Shown: in pieces, positions 45,944-52,641 of the stretch | Layout: each line of letters begins with the position of its first letter | Numbering within the stretch: position 1 is the stretch's first letter | From: Dactylosporangium fulvum | GTDB taxonomy: Bacteria > Actinomycetota > Actinomycetes > Mycobacteriales > Micromonosporaceae | Direction: 5' to 3' | DNA: 64,000 nucleotides | NCBI RefSeq assembly: GCF_025137375.1 | Contig: NZ_CP073720.1 | Location: 1,326,501 to 1,390,500 of the forward strand | The notes under the pieces: generated by a model | Told to the model about the DNA's origin: nothing | The model's input: only the letters and a program-made list of their open reading frames with translations | Database searches by the model: none | Translations under genes and position numbers: made by a program

Positions 45944-45988
45944 GTCCGGCTGCTCTGTGGCCGGACAGCCAACCCGAGGGGACTGTCT
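45944..45988 (+). promoter_or_regulatory. Expression platform of the guanidine riboswitch
   Basis: GTCCGGC (45944-45950) and GCCGGAC (45960-45966) form a 7-bp hairpin after the aptamer, with no U-tract. AGACAG at the aptamer 3' edge (45931-45936) can pair with CTGTCT (45983-45988), which lies between the GAGGGG ribosome site and GTG 45989. That suggests control by masking translation start rather than by termination. The mechanism is inference. Confidence 0.5.
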
Positions 45989-47101
45989 GTGGGTTTGTTC
46001 CACAACCACTACGGACCGGAGGCCCGCTACGCCGTCGAGCGCGAGGCCGAACTGCCCACCACGAAGTGGGAGGAAGAGGTCGCCCGCGGCCTCGAACTCG
46101 GCCTGCCCGGCGCGGACTCCATCGTCGACAAGCGGATTCCGACCTTCTCCCGCGGCGAGCTGCCGCACTTCGCCGGGATCAACACCTTCCTGAAGGCGCC
46201 CTACCTCGAAGACGTGCGCCGATGCGGCGAATATGACGTGGCGGTACTGGGCGCGCCGTTCGACGGCGGCACGACGTACCGCTCCGGCACCCGGTTCGGA
46301 CCGCAGGGCATCCGGAAGATCTCGGCCCTCTACGGCCCCTACAGCTTCGAGCTCGGCGTCGACCTGCGGGAGTCCATCACCATCGCGGACCTGGGCGACG
46401 TGTTCACCATCCCGGCGAACATCGAGAAGACCTTCGACCAGATCTCCAAGGCCGTCGCCCACGTCTACGAGTCCGGTGCGTTCCCGGTGGTGCTCGGCGG
46501 CGACCACTCGATCGGCTACCCCACGGTGCGCGGTGTCGCCCAGCACCTCCAGGGCAACCTCGGCATCATCCACTTCGACCGCCACGTCGACACCCAGGAG
46601 ACCGACCTCGACGAGCGGATGCACACCACACCGTGGTTCCACGCCACGGACATCCCCAACGTGCCGCCGAAGAACCTCGTGCAGATCGGCATCGGCGGCT
46701 GGCAGGCGCCCCGCCCCGGCGTGAAGGTCGGACGCGAGCGCGGTACGACCATCATGACCGTCACCGACTGCGTGGAGATGGGCATCGAGGCCGCCGCCGA
46801 GCGCGCCCTGGAGGTCGCGTGGGACGGCGCCGACGCGGTGTGGCTGTCGTTCGACGTCGACTGCCTCGACGCGGCGTTCGTGCCGGGCACCGGCTGGCCC
46901 GAGCCCGGCGGCTTCCTGCCTCGCGAGGTCCTGAAGTTCATCCAGCTGATCGCGGAGAAGCCCCTGGCCGGCATCGAGGTCGTGGAGTGCTCGCCGCCGT
47001 ACGACAACGCGGAGATCACCTCGCTCATCGCGACCCGCGTCATCTGCGACACCCTCGGCTGCCTGGTCCGTGCCGGGCACCTTCCCCGGAGGACTTCATG
47101 A
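45989..47101 (+). CDS. gdmH: Ureohydrolase-family guanidine hydrolase (GdmH-like)
   Basis: The 370-residue protein is a ureohydrolase: SGTRFGPQGIR, VVLGGDHSIGY, then the metal motifs HFDRHVDTQ and SFDVDCLDAAFVPG. Agmatinases and arginases normally have D-A-H-x-D; here it is D-R-H-V-D, followed by ERMHTTPWFHAT, resembling the cyanobacterial-type nickel guanidine hydrolase. The extended N-terminus (about 75 residues before the core) also fits GdmH. The reaction would be guanidine plus water to urea and ammonia. The guanidine-I riboswitch lies directly upstream and urease genes precede it. GTG 45989 has GAGGGG upstream. Confidence 0.9.
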   Translation: MGLFHNHYGPEARYAVEREAELPTTKWEEEVARGLELGLPGADSIVDKRIPTFSRGELPHFAGINTFLKAPYLEDVRRCGEYDVAVLGAPFDGGTTYRSGTRFGPQGIRKISALYGPYSFELGVDLRESITIADLGDVFTIPANIEKTFDQISKAVAHVYESGAFPVVLGGDHSIGYPTVRGVAQHLQGNLGIIHFDRHVDTQETDLDERMHTTPWFHATDIPNVPPKNLVQIGIGGWQAPRPGVKVGRERGTTIMTVTDCVEMGIEAAAERALEVAWDGADAVWLSFDVDCLDAAFVPGTGWPEPGGFLPREVLKFIQLIAEKPLAGIEVVECSPPYDNAEITSLIATRVICDTLGCLVRAGHLPRRTS

Positions 47102-48087
47102 AGCGACGTTCGCTCCTGATCGGCGCCGCAGGCGCCGCATTCCTCGCCGCCTGCGGCGCCGAGGACCCGGGCGGCGCGGCCTCGGGTGGCACGGTCACCC
47201 TCGGCTTCAGCGCCTGGCCGGGCTGGTTCCCCTGGCAGGTCGCCCAGGAGAAGGGCCTGTTCGCCAAAAACAACGTCACCGTGGAGCTGAAGTACTTCGA
47301 CAGCTACACCGACAGCCTCAACGCCCTTGGGACCGGCAACCTGACCTGCAACAGCCAGACGCTCAACGACACCCTGTCGTCCGTCTCCGGCGGTTCCAAG
47401 CAGACCATCGTGCTGGTCAACGACAACTCCACCGGCAACGACCAGATCATCGCCGCGCCCGGCATCACCACCGTGGCCGACCTCAAGGGCAAGAAGGTCG
47501 CCGCCGAGCAGGGCACCGTCGATCACTACCTGTTGCTGCTGGCACTGGAGAAGGCCGGGCTGTCCGAGAAGGACGTCAGCTTCACCCCGCTGCTGACCGA
47601 CGCCGCGGCGGCCGCGTTCGTGGCCGGGCAGGTCGACGCGGTCGGGGCGTTCGCGCCGTTCACCACCACCGCGCTCGGCCGCTCCGGCAGCACGGCGATC
47701 GCCACCTCCAAGGACTTCCCGGGCGCGATCCCCGACACGCTGTCGTTCCAGGCGCAGTTCGTCAAGGACCACCCCGACCAGGTGCAGGCGGTCGTTCAGA
47801 CCTGGTTCGACACGGTGGCCTGGATCAAGGCCAACCCGGCGGAGGCGGTGAGCATCATGGCGAAGAAAGGCGGCGTGTCCGACGAGGACTACAAGACGTA
47901 CGACGCCGGCACGACCATCTTCACCATGGAGCAGAACCTGGAGGCATTCGAGCCCGGCTCCGACGCGAAGCACCTCGACTTCCAGGCGAACAAGATCGCC
48001 GAGTTCCTGGTGAGCACGAAGCTGGTCGACACCAAGCCCCCGCTGGACGGGCTCTTCGAGCCCAAGTTCGTGAAGGCCGTGCGGTGA
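47098..48087 (+). CDS. ABC transporter substrate-binding lipoprotein (probable guanidine importer)
   Basis: The 329-residue protein has a lipoprotein signal with lipobox FLAAC (Cys19) and a nitrate/sulfonate/taurine-type binding fold: VTLGFSAWPGWFPWQVAQEKGLF, then LKGKKVAAEQGTVDHYLLL. The first block with SAWPGW is typical of NMT1/taurine-like binding proteins. Its gene overlaps gdmH by 4 bp and sits under the guanidine riboswitch, so the likely ligand is guanidine or a guanidino compound. That substrate is inference. Confidence 0.9.
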   Translation: MKRRSLLIGAAGAAFLAACGAEDPGGAASGGTVTLGFSAWPGWFPWQVAQEKGLFAKNNVTVELKYFDSYTDSLNALGTGNLTCNSQTLNDTLSSVSGGSKQTIVLVNDNSTGNDQIIAAPGITTVADLKGKKVAAEQGTVDHYLLLLALEKAGLSEKDVSFTPLLTDAAAAAFVAGQVDAVGAFAPFTTTALGRSGSTAIATSKDFPGAIPDTLSFQAQFVKDHPDQVQAVVQTWFDTVAWIKANPAEAVSIMAKKGGVSDEDYKTYDAGTTIFTMEQNLEAFEPGSDAKHLDFQANKIAEFLVSTKLVDTKPPLDGLFEPKFVKAVR

Positions 48088-48938
48088 CTGTGACCGCCGC
48101 CAAGCCGTCCACCCGGGCGTCCTGGCGGCCGTTGCCCCGCCGGCGACCGGTCCGGCCGCCGCGGGCGGCGTTCGCCATCCGGGCGCCGCTGCCCGGCCGC
48201 ACGCGGACCGTGCTCGCCGTGCTGTCGGTGCTGCTGCCGTTGGCCGCCTGGCTGGTGCTCGGCGCGACCGACGCGGTGCCCGCGCGGTTCCTGCCGGCCC
48301 CTGACACGGTCTGGCAGGCCGGGCTCGACATGGCGCGGAGCGGGCAGCTGTGGACCGACACCTGGGCGACCGTGCAGCGCATCGTCTACGGCTTCGGCCT
48401 CGCGATCCTGGTGTCGGTGCCGCTGGGCGTCACGATGGGCAGCTTCACCGCCGCCAACGCGGTGCTGGAGCCGCTGAGCGGGCTGCTGCGGTATCTGCCC
48501 GCGGCCGCGTTCACCCCGCTGCTGCTGATCTGGCTGGGCATCGAGGAGCAGCCGAAGATCGCGCTGATCTTCCTGGGCACCGTGTTCTTCAACATGCTGA
48601 TGATCGCGGATGTCGTACGTCTGGTGCCGCGCGACTTCCTCGACGTGTCGTACACACTGGGTGCGCGGCGCTGGGAGGTGCTGTGGAAGGTCATCGTGCC
48701 CCACTCGCTGCCCGGCATGATCGACGCGGTGCGCGTGAACTTCGCCGCCGCGTGGAACCTCGTTGTCGTCGCCGAGCTGGTGAACAGCGACACCGGTCTC
48801 GGCAAACGGATCCTGCTCGCCCAGCGGTTCACGCAGACCGACCGGATCTTCGCCGTCCTCGTGGTCATCGCGGTCGTCGGGGTCCTCACCGACGTGCTGC
48901 TGCGGCTGGCCCGGAACCGGATCGGACGGTGGGTGTGA
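48084..48938 (+). CDS. ABC transporter permease (SsuC/TauC type)
   Basis: The 284-residue protein has a basic N-terminus, about six membrane helices and the EAA loop in LGARRWEVLWKVIVPHSLPGM. RVNFAAAWNLVVVAELVNSDTGLG is typical of the sulfonate/taurine permease family. It works with the flanking lipoprotein and ATPase. GTG 48084 overlaps the previous stop by 4 bp. Confidence 0.93.
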   Translation: MTVTAAKPSTRASWRPLPRRRPVRPPRAAFAIRAPLPGRTRTVLAVLSVLLPLAAWLVLGATDAVPARFLPAPDTVWQAGLDMARSGQLWTDTWATVQRIVYGFGLAILVSVPLGVTMGSFTAANAVLEPLSGLLRYLPAAAFTPLLLIWLGIEEQPKIALIFLGTVFFNMLMIADVVRLVPRDFLDVSYTLGARRWEVLWKVIVPHSLPGMIDAVRVNFAAAWNLVVVAELVNSDTGLGKRILLAQRFTQTDRIFAVLVVIAVVGVLTDVLLRLARNRIGRWV

Positions 48939-49708
48939 AGCTGACCCTGACGGACGTCGGCCGGACGTTCGGGCCGAAGGTGGCGCTGGAGGGTGTCTCG
49001 CTCACCGCCGACGCCGGCCAGTTCCTCTGCGTTGTGGGCGCCAGCGGCTCGGGCAAGTCGACGCTGCTGTCCATCGTCGCCGGCCTGGTGCCGCCGACCA
49101 CCGGCACGGTGACGCTGGCCGGTGCGCCGGTCACCGGTCCCGGCCCGGAGCGCGGCCTGGTCTGCCAGTCCGGTGCCGTGTATCCGTGGCGGACCGTCGA
49201 GCGCAACATCGCCTTCGGGCTGGAACTGCTGGGCCTGTCCCGGGCCGAGCGGAAGGCGCGCGTCGACTGGTACCTCGCGGAAACCGGGCTCGAGCTGTTC
49301 CGTCATGCGCTGCCGAAGCAGCTGTCCGGCGGCCAGCGCCAGCGGGTGGCGATCGCGCGGGCGCTGGCGTGCGAGCCCGAGGTGCTCCTGCTGGACGAGC
49401 CCTTCGGCGCCCTGGACGTGCAGACCAAGGAGGACATGCAGGTCTTCCTGCGTGACGTCTGGCGGGACACCGGCACGACGGTGCTCATGGTGACCCACGA
49501 CGTCGAGGAGGCGGTGTTCCTGGGCCAGCGGGTCATCGTGCTGTCCAGCGACCCCGGGCGGGTGGCGGCCGACGTGCTCGTCGACCTGCCGGCCGACCGC
49601 GACCTGACGGTGAAGCGGACCACGGAGTTCCTGCGGACGCGGGCGGAGGTGGAGGATCTGGTCCGCACCTACCACCGCCGCCACGCGGGGACCACCCCTT
49701 CGCGATGA
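48935..49708 (+). CDS. ABC transporter ATP-binding protein
   Basis: The 257-residue ATPase has Walker A GASGSGKST, Q-loop region VCQSGAVYPW, signature LSGGQRQRVAIARAL, Walker B VLLLDEPFGALD and the switch His in MVTHDVEEA. It belongs to the SsuB/TauB-like group and energises the permease encoded just upstream. GTG 48935 overlaps that gene by 4 bp. It is the last gene of the riboswitch-controlled unit. Confidence 0.95.
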   Translation: MKLTLTDVGRTFGPKVALEGVSLTADAGQFLCVVGASGSGKSTLLSIVAGLVPPTTGTVTLAGAPVTGPGPERGLVCQSGAVYPWRTVERNIAFGLELLGLSRAERKARVDWYLAETGLELFRHALPKQLSGGQRQRVAIARALACEPEVLLLDEPFGALDVQTKEDMQVFLRDVWRDTGTTVLMVTHDVEEAVFLGQRVIVLSSDPGRVAADVLVDLPADRDLTVKRTTEFLRTRAEVEDLVRTYHRRHAGTTPSR

Positions 49709-49715
49709 TCACCTT

Positions 49716-50147
49716 CTAGGGCACGGGGTCGTGCGTGCCCCGCGGTGTCGACGGGTTGCAGCGCTTGATGCGGGCCGCGGTCAGGCGGGAGCCCTCCACC
49801 AGGCCGTACCGCTGGACGGCCTGGTGGCCGTAGCTGCTGCACGACGGGATCTGCCGGCAGCGGGTCGGCAGATGAGGGGACAGCCATCGCTGGTATCCCC
49901 GGATCGCCGCCATCCCGGCTCGGCCCGGCCCGCTCGCCGACCTCCGCGGCGGGCGGGTCGGCGCCGCCAGCGCCATCATGCCGAGGATCGAGCCCAGCAT
50001 GAACGGGTTGCAGTCGCAGAAGTCGAAGTCACCGCAGTCGCACGAGTCACGCTTGCGCTTGCGCTTGCGCTGGTGATGCTGGTGCGCCCGGCGCTGCTGG
50101 CGGCGGTGCCGCCGGATCGCCAGGAGGTCGCCGAGTCCGATGCCCAT
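49716..50147 (-). CDS. yidD: YidD-family protein with Cys-rich N-terminal extension
   Basis: The 143-residue protein ends in a YidD domain: GYQRWLSPHLPTRCRQIPSCSSYGHQAVQRYGLVEG, then ARIKRCNP. YidD aids membrane protein insertion by YidC. Unusually the N-terminal half has a basic KRKRKRD stretch and then DSCDCGDFDFCDCNPF with four cysteines, followed by a hydrophobic segment. Canonical yidD genes sit by rpmH/rnpA/yidC; this copy does not. ATG 50147 is chosen because it starts the conserved reading and no upstream start has a site. Confidence 0.82.
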   Translation of the reverse strand: MGIGLGDLLAIRRHRRQQRRAHQHHQRKRKRKRDSCDCGDFDFCDCNPFMLGSILGMMALAAPTRPPRRSASGPGRAGMAAIRGYQRWLSPHLPTRCRQIPSCSSYGHQAVQRYGLVEGSRLTAARIKRCNPSTPRGTHDPVP

Positions 50148-50227
50148 GGCGGGATTGTGTGGCCGCCGAGCAGGGGTGATCAAGGACCGGTCGGAAGCCG
50201 GACAACAGGAAAACGCACCCGGATGGC

Positions 50228-50285
50228 CGACTTCGTTCGGGCGGCCGGGAATGTCCGGACAGTCCCGGACGCCCGAACGAAGTCG
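50228..50285. repeat. 58-bp near-perfect palindrome
   Basis: Outer arms CGACTTCGTTCGGGC (50228-50242) and GCCCGAACGAAGTCG (50271-50285) are perfect 15-mers. Inner CCGGGA/TCCCGG arms and a TCCGGA centre complete the structure. It lies 96 bp after the end of the acidic-protein gene at 50382 and could serve as its terminator, though it is much longer than needed. Confidence 0.65.
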
Positions 50286-50381
50286 AACAACCGAGTGCGT
50301 CTGCTGCTGTGTGGGGACTCCGGCCGACGGGGCTGAGCCGCCGGCCGGGCCTGAAGCCACACCATGAGCTGCGCGCCGTTC

Positions 50382-50795
50382 TTACTTGGCCGTCAGCTCG
50401 CCCGCGCCGCCGCGGAACTCCGTGGCGTCGACGAACGCGGTGTCGAAGCGCTCGCGCAGCGCGTCGAACTCGCTCCACTCCGACGCCTCCACCGACTGCG
50501 AGCCCGAGGCCGCGAAGATGTGGTCGGTCTCGGCGGCCGAGTGGTTGTAGTTGGTGTAGTCCGTCTCCGAGTAGCTGGCGCCGTTGCCGTCGGTCCACTG
50601 GACGCTGTGGCCCTGCTGGAAGCTGGTGTTCTCGGCGGCGGCGTGGTCCTGCTCGTAGACGTTGAAGTCCTCGTTGCGGCTGTACTCGCTGCCCGAGGCC
50701 TGGTGCAGCTGGTCGAGCTGGCCGTGCTCCTGGCCGGCCGAGTAGTCCGCGTACTCGACCTCGTTGCCGCCTTCGTAGGTCTCGATGTCGCTCAT
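50382..50795 (-). CDS. Acidic, low-complexity protein of unknown function
   Basis: The 137-residue protein is rich in Glu, Asp, Ser, Tyr, Gln and Asn and poor in hydrophobics (YEGGNEVEYADYSAGQEHG, NGASYSETDYTNYNHSAAE). Only the last 35 residues form a likely helix (EWSEFDALRERFDTAFVDATEF). It appears largely disordered. ATG 50795 has AGAAGGAGCG upstream, so expression is likely. I recognise no family; a structural or developmental role is only a guess. Confidence 0.75.
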   Translation of the reverse strand: MSDIETYEGGNEVEYADYSAGQEHGQLDQLHQASGSEYSRNEDFNVYEQDHAAAENTSFQQGHSVQWTDGNGASYSETDYTNYNHSAAETDHIFAASGSQSVEASEWSEFDALRERFDTAFVDATEFRGGAGELTAK

Positions 50796-50977
50796 GGTGC
50801 GCTCCTTCTGGGAAGTTGTTGGTGTGGCCTTGCGATGGATATGAAGGTACGGTCCGCCGCAGACCCCCGAATCCCAGAAACGTGCCACCCCGTCAGAGCG
50901 CTTTCAGAGGCCCCTCAGCGCCTCCGCCGTCGCCGGTCGCCGCTCCCGCCACTCCCTGAGCATCACCCCGACCGGCC

Positions 50978-51055
50978 GGCTTCGACGTGGTGACGCTGGC
51001 CCCGGACGGCCGCATCAACCAGATGTTCGGCTTCCTGGACCGTGTGCCGGCCTGA
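50978..51055 (+). pseudogene. C-terminal fragment of a SnoaL-like protein
   Basis: Twenty-five codons before TGA 51053-51055 read a typical SnoaL/NTF2-like C-terminus (DVVTLAPDGRINQMFGFLDR) with strong codon bias. Nothing upstream in any frame supplies the rest of the fold, and there is no start. It is a gene remnant left by deletion. Confidence 0.55.
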
Positions 51056-51130
51056 CCGGAGATGTCGCGCGGGCAGGTCGGCACGGCAGACCTGCCCGCG
51101 GGGTGCGCCGGGGTGGCAGACTTCGGTGCC

Positions 51131-51667
51131 GTGGACAGCGAAACTTTCTGGTCGATCATCGACGGTGCCCGGTCCGCCGCGGGCGACCGGGTCACGCCGG
51201 GCTTCGCGGAGCGGTTCACCGCCGCCCTGCGCATGCGCCTGGCCACCCTGGACAAGAGCGAACTGCTGGACTTCGACGCCCGCCGCACGGAGCTGCAGGC
51301 CCGCGCCAACTCGTCCGCCATGTGGGCGACGGGCCGGGTCGTGGCCCGGTTCGCCGACGCTTTTGTCGACGGCCTGATCGCCCGCGGCCGTGACGTCTAC
51401 GAGCGGGCGGTCGCCGACCCCGACAGCCTCGCGGACGACCCGGTGATCCGGGCGGTGGCCGCGGGCGGGCTGCCGGCTCATGAGCTGGCCCCGCGCGAGG
51501 TCGAGGACCTGGCCGAGGAACTGTACGGCGAGACGGACGACTACCCCATGCTGTTGCGCGCCCGGACGGGCCAGGTGGCCCCGCTGGTCGACGACGACTG
51601 GGACGACGAGGACGACTCCGCCGTGCGCAAGCACCTGCCGAAGATCTCCGCCCTGTTCCTGTCCTGA
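51131..51667 (+). CDS. DUF4240-family protein
   Basis: The 178-residue protein has the DUF4240 pattern: an N-terminal ETFWSIIDGARSAAGD, a central MWATGRVVARFADAFVDGLIARGRDVYERAVADPDSLADD and an acidic stretch near the end (VDDDWDDEDDSAV). These actinobacterial proteins occur near immunity or competition genes in some species, but the role is unknown. GTG 51131 is the first start fitting the family. Confidence 0.82.
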   Translation: MDSETFWSIIDGARSAAGDRVTPGFAERFTAALRMRLATLDKSELLDFDARRTELQARANSSAMWATGRVVARFADAFVDGLIARGRDVYERAVADPDSLADDPVIRAVAAGGLPAHELAPREVEDLAEELYGETDDYPMLLRARTGQVAPLVDDDWDDEDDSAVRKHLPKISALFLS

Positions 51668-51697
51668 GCGACACCCCCCAGCCGCAGCCCGCGCGCG

Positions 51698-51748
51698 TTG
51701 ACCTTGGTCGCTTTCCGTGGTCCAGGCAACGGAAACGACCAAGGTCAA
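51698..51748. repeat. Palindromic element, copy 2 of 2
   Basis: TTGACCTTGGTCG (51698-51710) plus TTTCCGT pairs with ACGGAAACGACCAAGG plus TCAA (51729-51748), with one bulged base. It shares its outer and inner arms with the element at 4337-4388. It lies 31 bp after the DUF4240 gene, between convergent genes. Confidence 0.7.
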
Positions 51749-51805
51749 CCAGGTGGCCGGGCGGAAGGAGTTGGCAGCGAGGCGAGCCGGGGTGGAGAGC
51801 CGAGG

Positions 51806-52483
51806 TCAGGCCGGGGCGGGGAGGGCTGCGGCGCGGATGCAGCGGAAGCCGGAGTAGACCATCCAGGCCGGCAAGGCGGCGGTGATCGCGGCCGAGGCCA
51901 TGTCGAGCGGGGTCGCCCCAGGGACGGCAGTGTGCCAGGCCGGGCTGAGCAGCGACAGCACCGCGCCGCCCAGGAGGAAGAAGCCGACCACCGTGATGGC
52001 GGCTATGCCCGTCGCGTGAGCGAAGGGGCGGCCCACCACGAGGAAGCGGGTGCCGATGCCGCAGGTCGCCGCGGCCAGCAGGGCGCCGGCGAAGACGACG
52101 TAACTGGCGTAGTCCACCGTGTTCGCCAGGATCGTGTAGAAGCGGTCCGGCTGCCAGGACCAGGTTGTCGCCGCCGTGCGCCACGCGATCTCGGAGACGA
52201 TGGTCTGGGCCGCGACCGCCAGGGCGACCAGCAGCGCGGTGCGGCGGGCCTGCGCCAGGGCGAGCTCACGCTGGTAGTCGGGGGCGAGCTCGTGCACGTC
52301 GCCGAACTCGTCCACCGCCAGGCGCTCGGCCTCGGCCCGGTCGAAGCCGTCCTGCTCGTAGTGCTCGGCGGCGTCGAAGAGGCTGTCGCGCGCCTCCCGC
52401 ACCAGGTCGGCCTTGGCGCCACGGGGACCCCGCAGGGCGCCGCGCAGCGAGGCGACATATGCGTCGATCGGACCACCAACCAT
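51806..52483 (-). CDS. Membrane protein with HAAS-like N-terminal domain
   Basis: The 225-residue protein starts with a helical domain like those of permease-prefix/HAAS proteins (IDAYVASLRGALRGPRGAKADLVREARDSLFDAAEHYE, AVDEFGDVHEL). About five membrane helices follow (TALLVALAVAAQTIV, YVVFAGALLAAATCGI, GIAAITVVGFFLLGGAVLSLL and others). HAAS-type proteins often pair with PadR regulators; none is adjacent here. ATG 52483 is chosen as the first start that gives the full domain. Confidence 0.82.
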   Translation of the reverse strand: MVGGPIDAYVASLRGALRGPRGAKADLVREARDSLFDAAEHYEQDGFDRAEAERLAVDEFGDVHELAPDYQRELALAQARRTALLVALAVAAQTIVSEIAWRTAATTWSWQPDRFYTILANTVDYASYVVFAGALLAAATCGIGTRFLVVGRPFAHATGIAAITVVGFFLLGGAVLSLLSPAWHTAVPGATPLDMASAAITAALPAWMVYSGFRCIRAAALPAPA

Positions 52484-52641
52484 CACCACCCGATCAGTAT
52501 GCCGACCCCGCCGCCTCGATGAGTGGGGGTTGACCCTGACCTTTCCCCGGGTTGTCGGTTCGGGTCTGGCGAGCGGCATCGAGGACAAGAGAGACTACAT
52601 GTAGCTGCGCTACCTATGAACGAACGAAGAAGGGAACGACC

